A stretch of 64,000 nucleotides of DNA from Rhizobium sp. 18065 (GCF_902706095.1 NZ_CACSJP010000001.1:310001-374000); one strand, 5' to 3'; positions 52,977 to 64,000 are shown, numbered from the stretch's first letter. The notes: generated by a model from the letters alone, not told the origin. Made by a program: numbers and translations.

Positions 52977-55262
52977 TCAGGCGCCGGCATTGTAGGCAGC
53001 AATCGCCGCCATGTTGACGATGTCGCTGTCCTTGGCGCCGATCTGGGCGATCTGCACCGATTTCTCCAGTCCGACCAGCAGCGGCCCCATCACGGTAAGG
53101 CCGCCCAGTTCCTGCAGCATCTTTGTCGAGATCGCCGCAGAATGGATCGCTGGCATGACCAGCACATTCGCCGTGCCCGACAGCCGGCAGAACGGATACT
53201 GCTCCATCCGGTGGCTGTTGAGCGCCACGTCAGCCCCCATCTCGCCGTCATATTCGAAATCGACATGACGGTTGTCGAGGATTTTGACCGCCTCGCGCAA
53301 CCGCTCGGAGCGCTCGCCGGTCGGATGGCCGAAGGTCGAATAGGCAAGCAGCGCCACGCGCGGTTCGAGCCCGAGGCGGCGTGCGACGCCTGCCGATTCT
53401 TCGGCGATATCGGCCAGTTCTTCGGCGGTCGGCATGTCATGCACGGCTGTGTCGGCGACAAGGATGGTGCGGCCACGCGCCAAGGCCAGAGAAACGCCGA
53501 TAACCCTGTGGCCGGGTGCCGTGTCGATGCACCGGCGCACGTCTTCGAGCGCCGTCGAATAGTTGCGCGTCGTGCCCGTTACCATCGCGTCGGCGTCGCC
53601 CAGCGCCACCATGCAGGCGGCGAAGTGATTGCGATCGGTATTGATCAGGCGCTGGGCATCGCGGTGCAGGTAACCTTTGCGCTGCAGGCGGGCATAGAGA
53701 TATTCGGTATAGGCATCGACCCGGGTCGAGACGCGGGCGTTGACCACCTCGATGCCCGGGCGATCCAGATCGATGCCGGCTCGTTCCGCTGTTGCCTTCA
53801 ATGGTTCGTCACGGCCAAGCAGGATGGCTGTGCCCAGCCCCTGATTGGCAAAGGCAATGGCCGCGCGCATCACCTGCTCTTCTTCGCCCTCGGCAAAGAC
53901 CACCCGCTTCGGATGACTGCGTACGTGCTCGTAGATGCGCTGGGTAGCCGCCGCGATCGGGTCGCGGCGGGCAGATAGCTCATGCGCATAGGCGCCGAGG
54001 TCGTCGATCTCTTTTCTGGCAACGCCGGTCTCCATCGCAGCCCTCGCGACGGCCACCGGAATGGCCGAAATCAATCGGGGGTCGAAAGGGACCGGAATGA
54101 TGTATTGCGGGCCAAAACGCGGACGCTGGCCCTGATAGGCGGCCGCCACGTCGTCTGGCACATCCTCGCGCGCCAGATCGGCAAGCGCCCGCACGGCGGC
54201 GATCTTCATCGCATCGTTGATCTGGCTGGCGCGCACGTCGAGCGCGCCGCGGAAGATGTAGGGAAAGCCGAGAACATTGTTCACCTGGTTCGGATAGTCC
54301 GACCGGCCGGTTGCCATGATTGCATCGTCGCGGATTTCGGCGACCTCTTCCGGAGTGATTTCCGGATCGGGATTGGCCATGGCGAAGATGATCGGGTTCG
54401 GCGCCATCGAGGCGATCATGTCGGCCGAAAACGCGCCTTTCTGCGACAGTCCGAGCACGACGTCGGCACCTTCCATCGCCTCCTTCAGCGTCCGGCGATC
54501 GGTCTTGACTGCATGCGCCGATTTCCACTGGTTCATGCCCTCTATGCGACCCTGATAGATGACGCCTTTGGTGTCGCAGAGGATGATGTTGTCGCCGTTG
54601 AAGCCCATCGCCTTGATCAGTTCGATGCAGGCGATCGCGGCAGCCCCTGCGCCATTGCAGACTAGCTTGGTGGTCTTGAAGTCACGGCCGGTTAGCTCCA
54701 GTGCATTGATCAGGCCGGCGGCTGCGATGATCGCCGTGCCGTGCTGGTCGTCGTGGAAGACCGGGATGTCCATCAGTTCGCGCAGCCGGCTCTCGATGAT
54801 GAAGCAGTCCGGCGCCTTGATATCTTCGAGGTTGATGCCGCCGAACGAAGGGCCGAGATAGCGCACGCAATTGATGAATTCATCGACATTCTCGGTATCG
54901 ACCTCAAGGTCGATGCTGTCGACATCGGCGAAGCGCTTGAAAAGCACGGCCTTTCCTTCCATCACCGGCTTGGAAGCCAGCGCCCCAAGATTACCGAGAC
55001 CAAGGATGGCGGTACCGTTCGAAATGACCGCGACCATATTGCCGCGCGTGGTGTAGTCATAGGCCGTATCTGGGTCTGCTGCGATCGCCTTGACCGGCAC
55101 GGCAACGCCCGGCGAATAGGCCAGCGACAGGTCGCGTTGCGTGGCCATCGCCTTTGTCGGCGTGATTTCCAGCTTGCCGGGGCGGCCCTGCGAGTGGAAA
55201 TCGAGCGCTTCCTGTTCGGTGACCGAGACGCGCGTGCGAACAGTTTTCTTGTCGATCGGCAT
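52977..55262 (-). CDS. tme: Malic enzyme with C-terminal phosphotransacetylase-like domain
   Basis: 761-residue chimeric malic enzyme that decarboxylates malate to pyruvate with NAD(P). The N-terminal malic domain (1-430) contains LAYSPGVAVPVKAIAADPDT, NGTAILGLGNLGALASKPVM, DDQHGTAIIAAAG and VCNGAGAAAIACIELIKAMG. The C-terminal ~330 residues resemble phosphotransacetylase (RVVFAEGEEEQVMRAAIAFA, MVALGDADAMVTGTTRNYS), which in rhizobial enzymes is regulatory and not catalytic. The neighbourhood (mutS-glnD) matches Sinorhizobium tme (NADP-dependent) rather than dme, but cofactor use cannot be read with certainty. Confidence 0.9.
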   Translation of the reverse strand: MPIDKKTVRTRVSVTEQEALDFHSQGRPGKLEITPTKAMATQRDLSLAYSPGVAVPVKAIAADPDTAYDYTTRGNMVAVISNGTAILGLGNLGALASKPVMEGKAVLFKRFADVDSIDLEVDTENVDEFINCVRYLGPSFGGINLEDIKAPDCFIIESRLRELMDIPVFHDDQHGTAIIAAAGLINALELTGRDFKTTKLVCNGAGAAAIACIELIKAMGFNGDNIILCDTKGVIYQGRIEGMNQWKSAHAVKTDRRTLKEAMEGADVVLGLSQKGAFSADMIASMAPNPIIFAMANPDPEITPEEVAEIRDDAIMATGRSDYPNQVNNVLGFPYIFRGALDVRASQINDAMKIAAVRALADLAREDVPDDVAAAYQGQRPRFGPQYIIPVPFDPRLISAIPVAVARAAMETGVARKEIDDLGAYAHELSARRDPIAAATQRIYEHVRSHPKRVVFAEGEEEQVMRAAIAFANQGLGTAILLGRDEPLKATAERAGIDLDRPGIEVVNARVSTRVDAYTEYLYARLQRKGYLHRDAQRLINTDRNHFAACMVALGDADAMVTGTTRNYSTALEDVRRCIDTAPGHRVIGVSLALARGRTILVADTAVHDMPTAEELADIAEESAGVARRLGLEPRVALLAYSTFGHPTGERSERLREAVKILDNRHVDFEYDGEMGADVALNSHRMEQYPFCRLSGTANVLVMPAIHSAAISTKMLQELGGLTVMGPLLVGLEKSVQIAQIGAKDSDIVNMAAIAAYNAGA

Positions 55263-55375
55263 GTTTCCCCTCAGCTTGTTGTGGGCAGCTGCGTTGTCAT
55301 CCGCCCATCATGTTGTTTTTCTGCAGCGCAGGTCGTTAGTGTTGCACGACTTTATCATCAAGAAAACATTGGCCA

Positions 55376-58111
55376 GTGACGATCCATTCATCCGCCCACA
55401 ACGAGGTCCTGAACGTGGCAACGCTTGCCTCGGAGGAAAGCCGCGCATCCGCCACGCCGATGATGGAGCAATATATCGAGATCAAGGCCGCCAATCCCGG
55501 TAGCCTGCTCTTCTATCGTATGGGCGATTTCTACGAACTGTTCTTCGAGGATGCCGTTGATGCCTCACGGGCACTTGGCATAACCCTGACCAAGCGCGGC
55601 CAGCATCTAGGTCATGATATCCCGATGTGCGGCGTGCCGGTTCATGCAGCCGACGATTATCTGCAGAAGCTGATCATTCTCGGTTTTCGCGTCGCGGTAT
55701 GTGAACAGATCGAGGATCCGGCCGAAGCCAAGAAGCGCGGCTCGAAATCCGTGGTCAAGCGCGACGTCGTGCGCCTTGTCACCCCTGGCACGCTCACCGA
55801 AGAAAAGCTGCTCTCGCCGTTCGAATCCAATTATCTGATGGCGCTCGCCCGCATTCGCGGCGGCAGCGCGCCGCAATTGGCGCTGGCCTGGATCGATATC
55901 TCCACCGGCATCTTTCGCCTCGCCGAAACGACGGAAACCCGCCTGCTCGCCGATATCCTCCGCATCGAGCCGCGCGAACTGATCGTGCCGGATACGCTGT
56001 TTCACGATGAGGAATTGAAGCCCGCTTTCGACGTGCTCGGACGTGTCGTCGTGCCCCAGCCCGGCGTCTTGTTCGATAGCGCCAGTGCCGAGGGTCGGAT
56101 CGCCCGCTATTTCGGCGTGAGCACACTGGACGGTTTCGGCAGTTTTTCCCGCGCGGAGATTGCCGCGGCCGCTGCCGCTGTCGCCTATGTCGAGAAGACC
56201 CAGATTGCCGAGCGCCCGCCACTCGGCCTGCCCGAGCGCCAGAACGCGGCCTCTACCCTGTTCATCGATCCGGCCACTCGCGCCAATCTCGAGCTGGTGA
56301 AAACTCTGTCGGGTGATCGCAACGGCTCTCTGCTGAAGGCAATCGATCGCACGGTGACCGGCGGCGGCGCCCGTCTGCTCGCCGAACGCCTGATGTCGCC
56401 GCTGACCGATCCCGCAGCGATTGCCGCGCGGCAGGATTCGGTCGCCTTCCTGCTGACCGAAAGCCAGTTGATCGACCGTCTGCGCGATGCGTTGAAGCGG
56501 GTGCCCGACATGCCCCGCGCCCTGTCGCGTCTGGCGCTGGACCGCGGAGGTCCGCGCGATCTGGGTGGTATCGTCAATGGTCTGACGGCATCGGCCGAAG
56601 TGGCAACCCTTCTGGCGCAGGCCCTTCTGCCGAAAGAGTTGACCGATGCAATGGCCGATCTTCAGGCTCTGCCGCAGGATCTCGGCCGCGGACTGTCGGA
56701 GTTGCTCGCCGATGAATTGCCGCTGCTGAAACGCGATGGCGGCTTTCTGCGCGAAGGCGCCGTGACCGAACTCGATGAGATCCGCGCCTTGCGCGACCAG
56801 TCGCGCCGGGTGATCGCCGGGCTGCAGCTGCAATATGCCGAGGAGACCGGCATCAGGTCGCTGAAGATCAAGCACAACAATGTGCTCGGCTACTTCATCG
56901 AGGTCACCGCCGGCAATGCTGGCCCGATGACCGATACGGATGACGGCAAGGCCCGCTTCATCCATCGCCAGACCATGGCCAATGCCATGCGCTTCACCAC
57001 CACCGAACTCGCCGATCTCGAAAGCCGCATCGCCAATGCCGCGGGCCAGGCGCTGACGATCGAGCTTGAGGCCTTCGGGCGCATGGTGACCGATGTCGTT
57101 GCCGCTGCCGAGCCGATCAAGGCGGCTGCCCGGGCGCTGGCCGTCATCGACGTTGCCGCCGGTCTGGCGTCTTTGGCCGAGGAGCAGGGCTATTGCCGCC
57201 CGATCGTCGATGACAGCCGCATGTTCCAGATCACCGCCGGGCGCCATCCGGTTGTCGAGCAGGCATTGCGCCGTCAGGCCGCCAGTCCCTTCATCGCCAA
57301 TGATTGCGATCTGTCGCCGGAAAAATCCGGCGGCAACGGTGCGATCTGGTTGCTCACCGGTCCCAACATGGGCGGTAAATCGACCTTCCTGCGCCAGAAT
57401 GCGCTGATTGCCATCATGGCCCAGATGGGTTCCTTCGTGCCGGCCGGTGCGGCCCATATCGGCGTGGTCGATCGGCTGTTCTCGCGTGTCGGCGCGTCCG
57501 ACGATCTTGCCCGTGGCCGCTCGACCTTCATGGTCGAGATGGTCGAGACGGCGGCAATCCTCAACCAGGCGACCGATCGCTCGCTGGTTATCCTCGACGA
57601 GATCGGCCGCGGCACGGCAACCTTCGACGGTTTGTCGATCGCCTGGGCGGCAGTCGAGCATCTGCATGAGGTCAATCTCTGCCGCTCGCTGTTTGCCACC
57701 CATTTCCATGAGCTGACGGCCCTGTCGGAAAAGCTGGCACGCATGTCGAACGTCACGATGCGGGTCAAGGAATGGGACGGCGACGTTATTTTCCTGCACG
57801 AGGTCGGCCCCGGTGCCGCAGATCGCTCCTATGGCATTCAGGTCGCGCGTCTTGCCGGTCTTCCGGCGGCTGTCGTTGCGCGTGCCCGCGATGTGCTGGC
57901 GAAGCTCGAGGATACCGACCGCAAGAACCCGGCAGCCCAACTGATCGACGATCTTCCGCTGTTCCAGGTGGCCGTGCGCCGCGAGGATGCCCGCAAGGCT
58001 GGCCCCTCCAAGGTCGAAGAGGCGCTCAAGTCACTGGATCTTGACGACCTGACCCCTCGTCAGGCGCTGGATGCGCTCTATGATCTCAAGAAACAACTTG
58101 GCAAGCCTTGA
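55376..58111 (+). CDS. mutS: DNA mismatch repair protein MutS
   Basis: 911-residue mismatch sensor. Mismatch-binding motif [17 protein letters not shown] near the N-terminus, connector and lever domains, ATPase with Walker [40 protein letters not shown] and Walker [24 protein letters not shown] start at 55376 is uncertain; GTG at 55414 is possible. Divergent from tme. Confidence 0.95.
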   Translation: MTIHSSAHNEVLNVATLASEESRASATPMMEQYIEIKAANPGSLLFYRMGDFYELFFEDAVDASRALGITLTKRGQHLGHDIPMCGVPVHAADDYLQKLIILGFRVAVCEQIEDPAEAKKRGSKSVVKRDVVRLVTPGTLTEEKLLSPFESNYLMALARIRGGSAPQLALAWIDISTGIFRLAETTETRLLADILRIEPRELIVPDTLFHDEELKPAFDVLGRVVVPQPGVLFDSASAEGRIARYFGVSTLDGFGSFSRAEIAAAAAAVAYVEKTQIAERPPLGLPERQNAASTLFIDPATRANLELVKTLSGDRNGSLLKAIDRTVTGGGARLLAERLMSPLTDPAAIAARQDSVAFLLTESQLIDRLRDALKRVPDMPRALSRLALDRGGPRDLGGIVNGLTASAEVATLLAQALLPKELTDAMADLQALPQDLGRGLSELLADELPLLKRDGGFLREGAVTELDEIRALRDQSRRVIAGLQLQYAEETGIRSLKIKHNNVLGYFIEVTAGNAGPMTDTDDGKARFIHRQTMANAMRFTTTELADLESRIANAAGQALTIELEAFGRMVTDVVAAAEPIKAAARALAVIDVAAGLASLAEEQGYCRPIVDDSRMFQITAGRHPVVEQALRRQAASPFIANDCDLSPEKSGGNGAIWLLTGPNMGGKSTFLRQNALIAIMAQMGSFVPAGAAHIGVVDRLFSRVGASDDLARGRSTFMVEMVETAAILNQATDRSLVILDEIGRGTATFDGLSIAWAAVEHLHEVNLCRSLFATHFHELTALSEKLARMSNVTMRVKEWDGDVIFLHEVGPGAADRSYGIQVARLAGLPAAVVARARDVLAKLEDTDRKNPAAQLIDDLPLFQVAVRREDARKAGPSKVEEALKSLDLDDLTPRQALDALYDLKKQLGKP

Positions 58112-58142
58112 GGGGTAAGGTGCCTGTCAAACGCGCCGGAAA

Positions 58143-58156
58143 GGCGCTATAGCGCC
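58143..58156. repeat. 14 bp perfect palindrome between mutS and glnD
   Basis: GGCGCTATAGCGCC, about 50 bases before the glnD start. Might be an operator or a weak hairpin. Confidence 0.4.
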
Positions 58157-58206
58157 ATCCGAAACCGGAGCCGATCATCCGGTCAGTCAGAAAGCATGCC
58201 CGACAC

Positions 58207-61041
58207 ATGGCAAAAGCCGAAATCGCCTTTGATGCCCTGCTCGACGTCGACGCCCTGGTGGCGTCCTGCGAAGAGGTGGTTCGCTTGTACTCGGGCAACC
58301 TGCTCGAAGTCCGCGCCAAGCTGCTGCCGATCCTGAAAAAGGCGAGCATCGATGGCCGCGAAGTCGCGCGTCTCCAGCTTTTTGCCGATGGCAGCGGCAT
58401 GAAATGCGCCAACAGCATTTCCTGGATTCAGGACCAGTTGATCTCGGTGATCTTCAGGATGGTCACGGCGCATGTCTATCCTGGGGATGCGGATGGTGTG
58501 TCCGTTGCCGCAGTTGGCGGCTATGGTCGAGGGACCCTGGCGCCGGGTTCCGATCTCGATCTGCTCTTCCTGATGCCGTCGAAAACCATGCCGAACATGC
58601 ATAAGGCCGTCGAGTTCGTGCTCTATCTGCTCTGGGACATCGGCTTCAAGGTCGGTCATGCGACGCGCACGGTCGAAGAGTGCATCCGGCTGTCGAAGTC
58701 GGACATGACCATCCGCACGGCCATTCTCGAAACCCGTTTCGTCTGCGGCAACGAGACGCTTGTTGATGAATTGCAGCGCCGCTTCGACCAGGAAGTTACC
58801 ACCAATACCGCCCCGGAATTCATCGCCGCCAAACTGGCCGAACGCGACGAACGCCATCGCAAGGCCGGCGACAGCCGTTATCTGGTTGAACCCAACGTTA
58901 AGGAAGGCAAAGGCGGACTTCGCGATCTCCAGACACTGTTCTGGATCGCCAAGTACAATTATCATGTTCGCGACACCCGAGAACTTGTCCGCCTCGGCGT
59001 TCTGTCGCGCCAGGAATGGCGCCTGTTCGAGAAGGCGGATGACTTCCTCTGGGCCGTGCGTTGCCACATGCACTATCTGACCGGCAAGCCGGAGGAGCGT
59101 CTCTATTTCGATATCCAGCCGGAGATCGCGAAAAGCCTTGGCTATCAGGCCCGGCCCGGCCTGTCTGCCGTGGAACGCTTCATGAAGCACTATTTCCTGG
59201 TGGCAAAGGACGTGGGGGATCTGACGCGCATTTTCTCCGCAGCCCTGGAGGATCAGCAGGCCAAGGCCGTGCCCGGCATTGGCGGCATGATCGGCCGTTT
59301 TGCCAACCGTCCGCGCAAGATCGCCGGTGCAGCGGAATTCATTGATGATCGCGGCCGCATCGCGCTTGCCGATCCGGACGTTTTCAAGCGCGATCCGATG
59401 TCGATCATGCGGCTCTTCCATGTGGCCGACATCAATGGCCTCGAATTCCATCCGGATGCCTTGAAGGCCGTCACCCGGTCGCTGTCGCTGATCGACAATG
59501 ATTTCCGCGAAAGCGAGGAGGCCAACCGCCTGTTCCTGGCGATCCTGACCTCGCGCCGTGATCCGGGCTTCATCCTGCGCCGCATGAACGAGGCCGGTGT
59601 TCTCGGTCGCTTCATTCCGGAGTTCGGCAAGATCGTCTCGATGATGCAGTTCAACATGTATCATCACTACACCGTCGACGAACATCTGATCCGCACGCTG
59701 GAAGTCCTGTCGGAGATCGACAAGGGCAAGGCCGAAGAGATCCATCCCCTCGCCAACAAGCTGATGCCGGAGATCGAGGATCGCCAGACGCTCTATGTCG
59801 CCGTGCTTCTGCATGATATCGCCAAGGGCCGTCAGGAAGATCATTCCATCGCCGGCGCCAAGGTGGCGCGCAAGCTCTGCCCGCGTCTCGGCCTGTCGCC
59901 AAAGCAGACCGAAATGGTCGCCTGGCTGATTGACCAGCACCTGCTGATGTCGATGGTCGCTCAGACCCGCGACCTGCACGACCGCAAGACGATTACCGAC
60001 TTTGCCGAAAAGGTGCAGTCGCTCGATCGGCTGAAAATGCTGCTGGTGCTGACGATCTGCGATATCCGCGCCGTCGGACCGGGTGTCTGGAACGGCTGGA
60101 AGGGCCAGTTGTTGCGCACGCTCTACTACGAGACCGAATTGCTGCTGTCAGGCGGCTTCAGCCAGGTCTCCCGCAAGGAGCGGGCCAAGCACGCTGCGGA
60201 ACAACTGACCAAGGCACTGGAAGGCTGGAGCCAGAAGGACCAGAAGACCTATACCAAGCTTCACTATGAGCCCTATTTGCTGTCGGTCGACCTGGAGGAC
60301 CAGGTTCGCCATACGCGGTTCATCCGCCAGGCTGACAAGGCACGCAAGGCGCTCGCGACCATGGTGCGCACTCATTCCTTCCATGCCATCACCGAAATCA
60401 CGGTGCTGTCGCCCGACCATCCGCGTCTTCTGTCGATCATCGCCGGCGCCTGCGCCGCTGCCGGCGCAAACATCGCCGATGCGCAGATCTTCACGACGTC
60501 GGATGGCCGGGCTCTCGATACGATCCTGATCAACCGGGAATTCCCGATCGACGACGACGAGATGCGCCGTGCCGCGACCATCGGCAAGATGATCGAGGAT
60601 GTGCTGTCCGGCAGCAAGCGCCTGCCGGAAGTCATTGCCACCCGCTCGAAGGGCAAGAAGAAGAACAAGACCTTCCCGGTCCAGCCGGATGTGCGCATTT
60701 CCAACAGCCTGTCGAACAAGTTCACCGTTATCGAAGTCGAATGCCTCGACCGCATCGGCTTCCTGGCGGAGATCACCGCAGCACTCGCCGATCTTTCGTT
60801 GGATATCCATTCGGCACGCATCACCACCTTCGGTGAGAAGGTCATCGATACCTTCTATGTGATGGATCTGGTCGGCCAGAAGGTGACCAACGAAAATCGT
60901 CAGGCCAATATCGTCAATCGTCTGAAGGCGGTGATGACAGAAGGGGCCGAGGAGCCGCGTGACAAGGAAGCGCCACAGTCTTCCGCCATCGCGTCAACGG
61001 TACAGCGTGCCCCTGTGATGCAGAAGAAAGTCCGGGCCTGA
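58207..61041 (+). CDS. glnD: Bifunctional uridylyltransferase/uridylyl-removing enzyme
   Basis: 944-residue nitrogen sensor that modifies PII proteins according to glutamine. Domains: nucleotidyltransferase with [19 protein letters not shown] (about 100-125), HD phosphohydrolase with [16 protein letters not shown] and [17 protein letters not shown] (about 480-540), and two C-terminal ACT glutamine-binding domains ([40 protein letters not shown]). Ends immediately before murJ. Confidence 0.96.
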   Translation: MAKAEIAFDALLDVDALVASCEEVVRLYSGNLLEVRAKLLPILKKASIDGREVARLQLFADGSGMKCANSISWIQDQLISVIFRMVTAHVYPGDADGVSVAAVGGYGRGTLAPGSDLDLLFLMPSKTMPNMHKAVEFVLYLLWDIGFKVGHATRTVEECIRLSKSDMTIRTAILETRFVCGNETLVDELQRRFDQEVTTNTAPEFIAAKLAERDERHRKAGDSRYLVEPNVKEGKGGLRDLQTLFWIAKYNYHVRDTRELVRLGVLSRQEWRLFEKADDFLWAVRCHMHYLTGKPEERLYFDIQPEIAKSLGYQARPGLSAVERFMKHYFLVAKDVGDLTRIFSAALEDQQAKAVPGIGGMIGRFANRPRKIAGAAEFIDDRGRIALADPDVFKRDPMSIMRLFHVADINGLEFHPDALKAVTRSLSLIDNDFRESEEANRLFLAILTSRRDPGFILRRMNEAGVLGRFIPEFGKIVSMMQFNMYHHYTVDEHLIRTLEVLSEIDKGKAEEIHPLANKLMPEIEDRQTLYVAVLLHDIAKGRQEDHSIAGAKVARKLCPRLGLSPKQTEMVAWLIDQHLLMSMVAQTRDLHDRKTITDFAEKVQSLDRLKMLLVLTICDIRAVGPGVWNGWKGQLLRTLYYETELLLSGGFSQVSRKERAKHAAEQLTKALEGWSQKDQKTYTKLHYEPYLLSVDLEDQVRHTRFIRQADKARKALATMVRTHSFHAITEITVLSPDHPRLLSIIAGACAAAGANIADAQIFTTSDGRALDTILINREFPIDDDEMRRAATIGKMIEDVLSGSKRLPEVIATRSKGKKKNKTFPVQPDVRISNSLSNKFTVIEVECLDRIGFLAEITAALADLSLDIHSARITTFGEKVIDTFYVMDLVGQKVTNENRQANIVNRLKAVMTEGAEEPRDKEAPQSSAIASTVQRAPVMQKKVRA

Positions 61042-62610
61042 ATGAGCCTCGTCAAGAAATTCATGACCGTCGGCGGTGCGACGCTGGGAAGCCGTGTTTT
61101 CGGCTTTGCCCGTGAAACGCTGATGGCGGCAGCACTGGGCACCGGACCCATCGCCGACGTCTTTTATGCAGCCTTCCGCTTCCCCAATCTGTTCCGTCGT
61201 CTGTTCGCCGAGGGCGCCTTCAACGCCGCCTTCGTGCCGCTATTTGCCAAGGAAATCGAGGCCAACGGCATCGATGGCGCCAAGCGGTTCTCGGAGGAAG
61301 TGTTCGGCGTCCTGTTTTCCGTCCTGCTGGTCATCACCATCGGCATGCAGCTGTCGATGCCGCTGCTGGTCGAGTGGGTAATCGCGCCCGGCTTTGTCGA
61401 TGATGCGGAGAAATTCTCGCTGACCGTGCGTCTGGCGATCGTCATGTTCCCCTATCTCATGTGCATGTCGCTGACCGCCATGATGAGCGGAATGCTGAAT
61501 TCGCTGCATCATTTCTTTGCCGCCGCCATCGCGCCGATTTTTCTCAACATCCTGATGATGGGCGCTCTCGGCTGGGCGCTCTGGACCGGGTCGGATCCGT
61601 CGCTGACGGCCTGGTATTTGTCCTGGTCTGTGCTGGCTGCAGGTCTGCTGCAGCTAGCCGTGGTCTATCTCGGGGTTCGCCATGCCGGGATCAAGATCGG
61701 CTTTCGCCGGCCACGTTATACCGCGAACGTCAAGCGTCTCCTGGTTCTGGCCATTCCGGCGGCCGTCACGGGTGGCATCACCCAGATCAACCAGTTGATC
61801 GGACAGGCGATCGCATCGGGCAAGGAAGGCGCGATTTCCGCCCTTCAATATGCCGACCGGATCTACCAGTTGCCGCTGGGTGTCGTGGGCGTTGCCGTCG
61901 GCATCGTGCTCCTGCCCGAACTTGCGCGTGCGCTCAAAGGCGGCTTCATGAAAGAGGCCGGCAACCTGCAGAACCGTTCGATCGAATTCGTTCTCTTCCT
62001 GACGCTTCCGGCCGCGGCCGCGATCTGGGTCCTGTCCGACGAAATCATCCGCGTGCTCTACGAGCGCGGCGCTTTTACCGAACAGAATACCGCAGTCGTC
62101 GCCGGCATCCTCGCCATCTATGGCATAGGTCTGCCGGGTTTCGTGCTGATCAAGGCGCTGCAGCCGGGCTACTACGCCCGCGAGGATACGAAGACGCCGA
62201 TGCGCTTCACCATGATTTCGGTGGCGCTGAATACCGGTCTTGCCATCACGCTTTTCCCCCATTTCGAGGAAAGCGGCATCGCGATTGCGGAGGCGGCTGC
62301 AGGCTGGACCAACACGGTCCTGCTGTTTTCTGTTTTGCTGTGGCGCGGCCATCTGGTCTTCGAATGGGCGCTGATCACCCGCACGCTGCGCCTGATCATG
62401 GCGTCCGGCGTAATGGCGGGCGTACTCGTCTATCTGTCGGATCGCTGGAGCGCTTCCTTGATGCCGACCAGTTCGCTGGTCGAACAGGTCTCGACCTTGG
62501 CCTTGCTGATTGTCATCGCAATGCCGGTCTATTTCGCCACGGCCTTCCTGATCGGTGGCGCGGACTTCGGCATGATCCGGCGCAACATCAGGCGCAAGCC
62601 CAAGGCTTGA
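61042..62610 (+). CDS. murJ: Lipid II flippase MurJ (MviN)
   Basis: 522-residue polytopic protein with about 14 hydrophobic helices. Typical segments: FMTVGGATLGSRVFGFARET, FPNLFRRLFAEGAFNAAFVP, PALQYADRIYQLPLGVVGVA-like SALQYADRIYQLPLGVVGVA and VLYERGAFTEQNT. Flips lipid II for peptidoglycan. Its ATG follows the glnD stop directly, so the two are probably cotranscribed. Confidence 0.95.
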   Translation: MSLVKKFMTVGGATLGSRVFGFARETLMAAALGTGPIADVFYAAFRFPNLFRRLFAEGAFNAAFVPLFAKEIEANGIDGAKRFSEEVFGVLFSVLLVITIGMQLSMPLLVEWVIAPGFVDDAEKFSLTVRLAIVMFPYLMCMSLTAMMSGMLNSLHHFFAAAIAPIFLNILMMGALGWALWTGSDPSLTAWYLSWSVLAAGLLQLAVVYLGVRHAGIKIGFRRPRYTANVKRLLVLAIPAAVTGGITQINQLIGQAIASGKEGAISALQYADRIYQLPLGVVGVAVGIVLLPELARALKGGFMKEAGNLQNRSIEFVLFLTLPAAAAIWVLSDEIIRVLYERGAFTEQNTAVVAGILAIYGIGLPGFVLIKALQPGYYAREDTKTPMRFTMISVALNTGLAITLFPHFEESGIAIAEAAAGWTNTVLLFSVLLWRGHLVFEWALITRTLRLIMASGVMAGVLVYLSDRWSASLMPTSSLVEQVSTLALLIVIAMPVYFATAFLIGGADFGMIRRNIRRKPKA

Positions 62611-62639
62611 AATCTGCTGTCATCGAACAATGACTGGCG

Positions 62640-63062
62640 CTAGCAGTGCACCCATCTTCGTTTTGGCCCGATATCGACATGCACCATGCCGTTGCAGTAA
62701 CGGCCGATACCGCCAATGCCGGGTGCGCTTGCGGCGGCCGCCAGTATTTTGCGCTCCGGCACACCGGGCACACGGATATCAGCGGCATAGCAGCGACTGT
62801 GTTGAGATCGGCCCGACCGCGGCCGGTGCCCGGATGTGACCATCGGCTGCCCCCCGGTCTGTCTGGCGATATGGGCGAGGATAGCCCGCAGTTTGGTCGG
62901 AAAACAGCTCGCTCGGACGCTGATGCGTTGTAGAGTGTAAGTATTGCTATAGTCGTTTTTCGGCATGAAGAAGTGCCGTTTTTTGGCATCCACTGCACTA
63001 GCCGTTGAATGCAGGGTGAACGTCAAAATACAGCCAAAAACGAGACATGAAAACACGCGCAT
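62640..63062 (-). CDS. Peptidase M15-family (D-Ala-D-Ala carboxypeptidase-like) secreted protein
   Basis: 140-residue protein with a signal peptide (MRVFSCLVFGCILTFTLHST). The zinc motif is visible as SQHSRCYAADIRV (His and Asp ligands) and MVHVDIG (second His), as in YcbK/M15_3 enzymes that act on peptidoglycan stem peptides. ATG at 63062 has GGAG 7 bases upstream; the frame is open to 63089. Next to murJ, but on the other strand. Confidence 0.85.
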   Translation of the reverse strand: MRVFSCLVFGCILTFTLHSTASAVDAKKRHFFMPKNDYSNTYTLQRISVRASCFPTKLRAILAHIARQTGGQPMVTSGHRPRSGRSQHSRCYAADIRVPGVPERKILAAAASAPGIGGIGRYCNGMVHVDIGPKRRWVHC

Positions 63063-63263
63063 GATGACTCTCCGGAAAATAAGTTTCAAGTAAGACTATC
63101 AAGACTGTGCCGCTTGGTTTTTTATTTCTAAAATTGTGTCAAATTTGAAGCGCATTTGCCTTTACAGGTTCAAAGGTGGTGATTCGCTTGGTGAGGCCGG
63201 GGTCTTGCGCTGAAGGCGCCGGCCAGCCTAAGACGATTTGCGCATCTGAGCCGAGGAGTAGCC

Positions 63264-63665
63264 ATGACCGCCCGTTCCCTGTTTTTGATCTCGCTTCTGG
63301 TTGATGACTACGACCGGGCGAAGGGCTTCTATTGCGACAGTCTCGGCTTTGATTGCCTGGAAGACAGCCTGCAGCCGGAAGGCAAGCGCTGGCTCGTGGT
63401 CAAGCCGCCCGGCGGCGACGGGGCCGGCATTCTGTTGGCCAAGGCAGAGGGAGCGGCTCAGGAAGCGGCGGTCGGCAATCAGGCCGGTGGCCGCGTTGGT
63501 TTCTTTCTCAGAACCGATGATTTTGCCCGCGACCATACCCGCATGCTGGCGCATGGCGTTGAATTCCGCGAGGCGCCGCGCCACGAAGTCTACGGCACCG
63601 TCGCAGTCTTCGCCGATCCCTATGGAAATCTCTGGGATCTGATCGAGCCCGCCCCGCAAAAGTGA
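63264..63665 (+). CDS. VOC-family protein
   Basis: 133-residue glyoxalase-superfamily protein: LISLLVDDYDRAKGFYCDSL, GFFLRTDDFARDHTRMLAHG and AVFADPYGNLWDLIEP. Substrate unknown. ATG preceded by GAGGAG. Confidence 0.88.
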   Translation: MTARSLFLISLLVDDYDRAKGFYCDSLGFDCLEDSLQPEGKRWLVVKPPGGDGAGILLAKAEGAAQEAAVGNQAGGRVGFFLRTDDFARDHTRMLAHGVEFREAPRHEVYGTVAVFADPYGNLWDLIEPAPQK

Positions 63666-63711
63666 GAGCTTGCTTGCCGGCCATCCGCCGTGCATAAGCC
63701 GATCAAACACG

Positions 63712-63725
63712 CGATCGAAAGATCG
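63712..63725. other. GNRA-type hairpin in the trpS leader
   Basis: CGATC, loop GAAA, GATCG, about 30 bases before the trpS ATG. Short; may be incidental. Confidence 0.3.
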
Positions 63726-63754
63726 GGCCCTCCACCAGCCTGTTGAGGACAATC

Positions 63755-64000
63755 ATGGGTGAGTTCAAGCCGCTGGTATTCTCCGGCGTTCAGCCAACCG
63801 GCAATCTCCATCTCGGTAACTATCTCGGCGCGATCCGCAAGTTCGTGGCGCTGCAGGAAAACAACGACTGCATGTATTGCGTCGTCGACCTGCATGCGCT
63901 GACGGCCCAGCTTGTGCATGATGACATGCCGACCCAGATCCGCTCGATCACCGCAGCCTTCCTGGCCGCTGGCATCGATCCGAAGCAGCACATCGTCTTC
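63755..64000 (+). CDS. trpS: Tryptophanyl-tRNA synthetase (3' end outside window)
   Basis: First 82 codons of a class I synthetase charging tRNA-Trp. The start [20 protein letters not shown] contains the HIGH-type signature [12 protein letters not shown], and CVVDLHALT follows. GAGGAC precedes the ATG. The KMSKS motif and the rest lie beyond the window. In related genomes trpS follows murJ. Confidence 0.95.
   Translation, partial: MGEFKPLVFSGVQPTGNLHLGNYLGAIRKFVALQENNDCMYCVVDLHALTAQLVHDDMPTQIRSITAAFLAAGIDPKQHIVF

Noticed and set aside
55607..57940. 777-codon open frame on the minus strand
   Set aside because: Antisense to mutS; composition typical of a shadow frame.
58183..59979. 598-codon open frame on the minus strand
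   Set aside because: Antisense to glnD, which has complete domains on the plus strand.

Overview
This is a stretch of alphaproteobacterial chromosome with high G+C content, most consistent with the Rhizobiaceae (Rhizobium, Sinorhizobium or Ciceribacter-like). The placement rests on gene content and order: rph-hrcA-grpE, lptCAB-rpoN-hpf-ptsN, ubiE-ubiB with mutM on the other strand, lspA-olsB, tme/mutS-glnD-murJ, dnaA and dnaN far apart, PmtA and OlsB lipid enzymes, and a haem-PAS FixL with FixJ. I see no rRNA, tRNA, CRISPR array, insertion sequence or phage gene. Most of the window is ordinary housekeeping backbone, and the unusual content is regulatory.

Layout. 1-3.05 kb: an oxygen-sensing block with FixL (cut by the window start), FixJ, a stand-alone degenerate receiver and FixK. 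A FixK-type box lies before the receiver gene and a FixJ-like site before fixK, so a closed feedback loop can be read from the DNA. 3.1-7.0 kb: a histidine phosphatase, pmtA, dnaN, rsmI and yraN. 7.0-11.4 kb: a ugpBAEC glycerol-3-phosphate transporter operon behind four half-sites matching a tandem Pho box. 11.5-14.8 kb: a cupin gene, gshB and comM, with two perfect GTTC-N7-GTTC LexA boxes before comM. 14.8-26.5 kb: cysK, two divergent LysE-type exporters, a frameshifted GNAT gene, dut, prfC, a HAD phosphatase, a TPP riboswitch with thiD, a GFA-domain gene, pirin, a class II amidotransferase, a YjbR protein and coaBC.

26.6-29.6 kb: a compact three-gene phosphorelay operon (CHASE3 histidine kinase, single-domain receiver, receiver plus HisKA_2 kinase) between coaBC and ubiB. 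29.7-36.7 kb: ubiB, ubiE, mutM, an enoyl-CoA hydratase, rpsT, about 0.75 kb of structured non-coding DNA rich in GANTC sites, then dnaA. 36.8-47.1 kb: hemW, rdgB, a VOC protein, rph, hrcA, grpE, ptsN, hpf, rpoN and lptBAC. 47.3-64 kb: ihfB, a LapA-domain protein, two RNA methyltransferase-type genes, lspA, olsB, a small unknown ORF, a LysR regulator, the malic enzyme tme, mutS, glnD, murJ, an M15 peptidase, a VOC protein and the start of trpS.

Themes. Several genes concern membrane lipids and phosphorus (pmtA, olsB, ugp with its Pho boxes), nitrogen (rpoN, ptsN, glnD), oxygen (fixL/J/K) and genome maintenance (comM, mutS, mutM, dut, rdgB, dnaN, dnaA). The best candidates for less-described biology are the FixL/J-receiver-FixK loop, the three-gene relay, the rpsT-dnaA intergenic region and the large nested hairpin before hrcA. 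All regulatory sites were found by eye and none was tested by a search.
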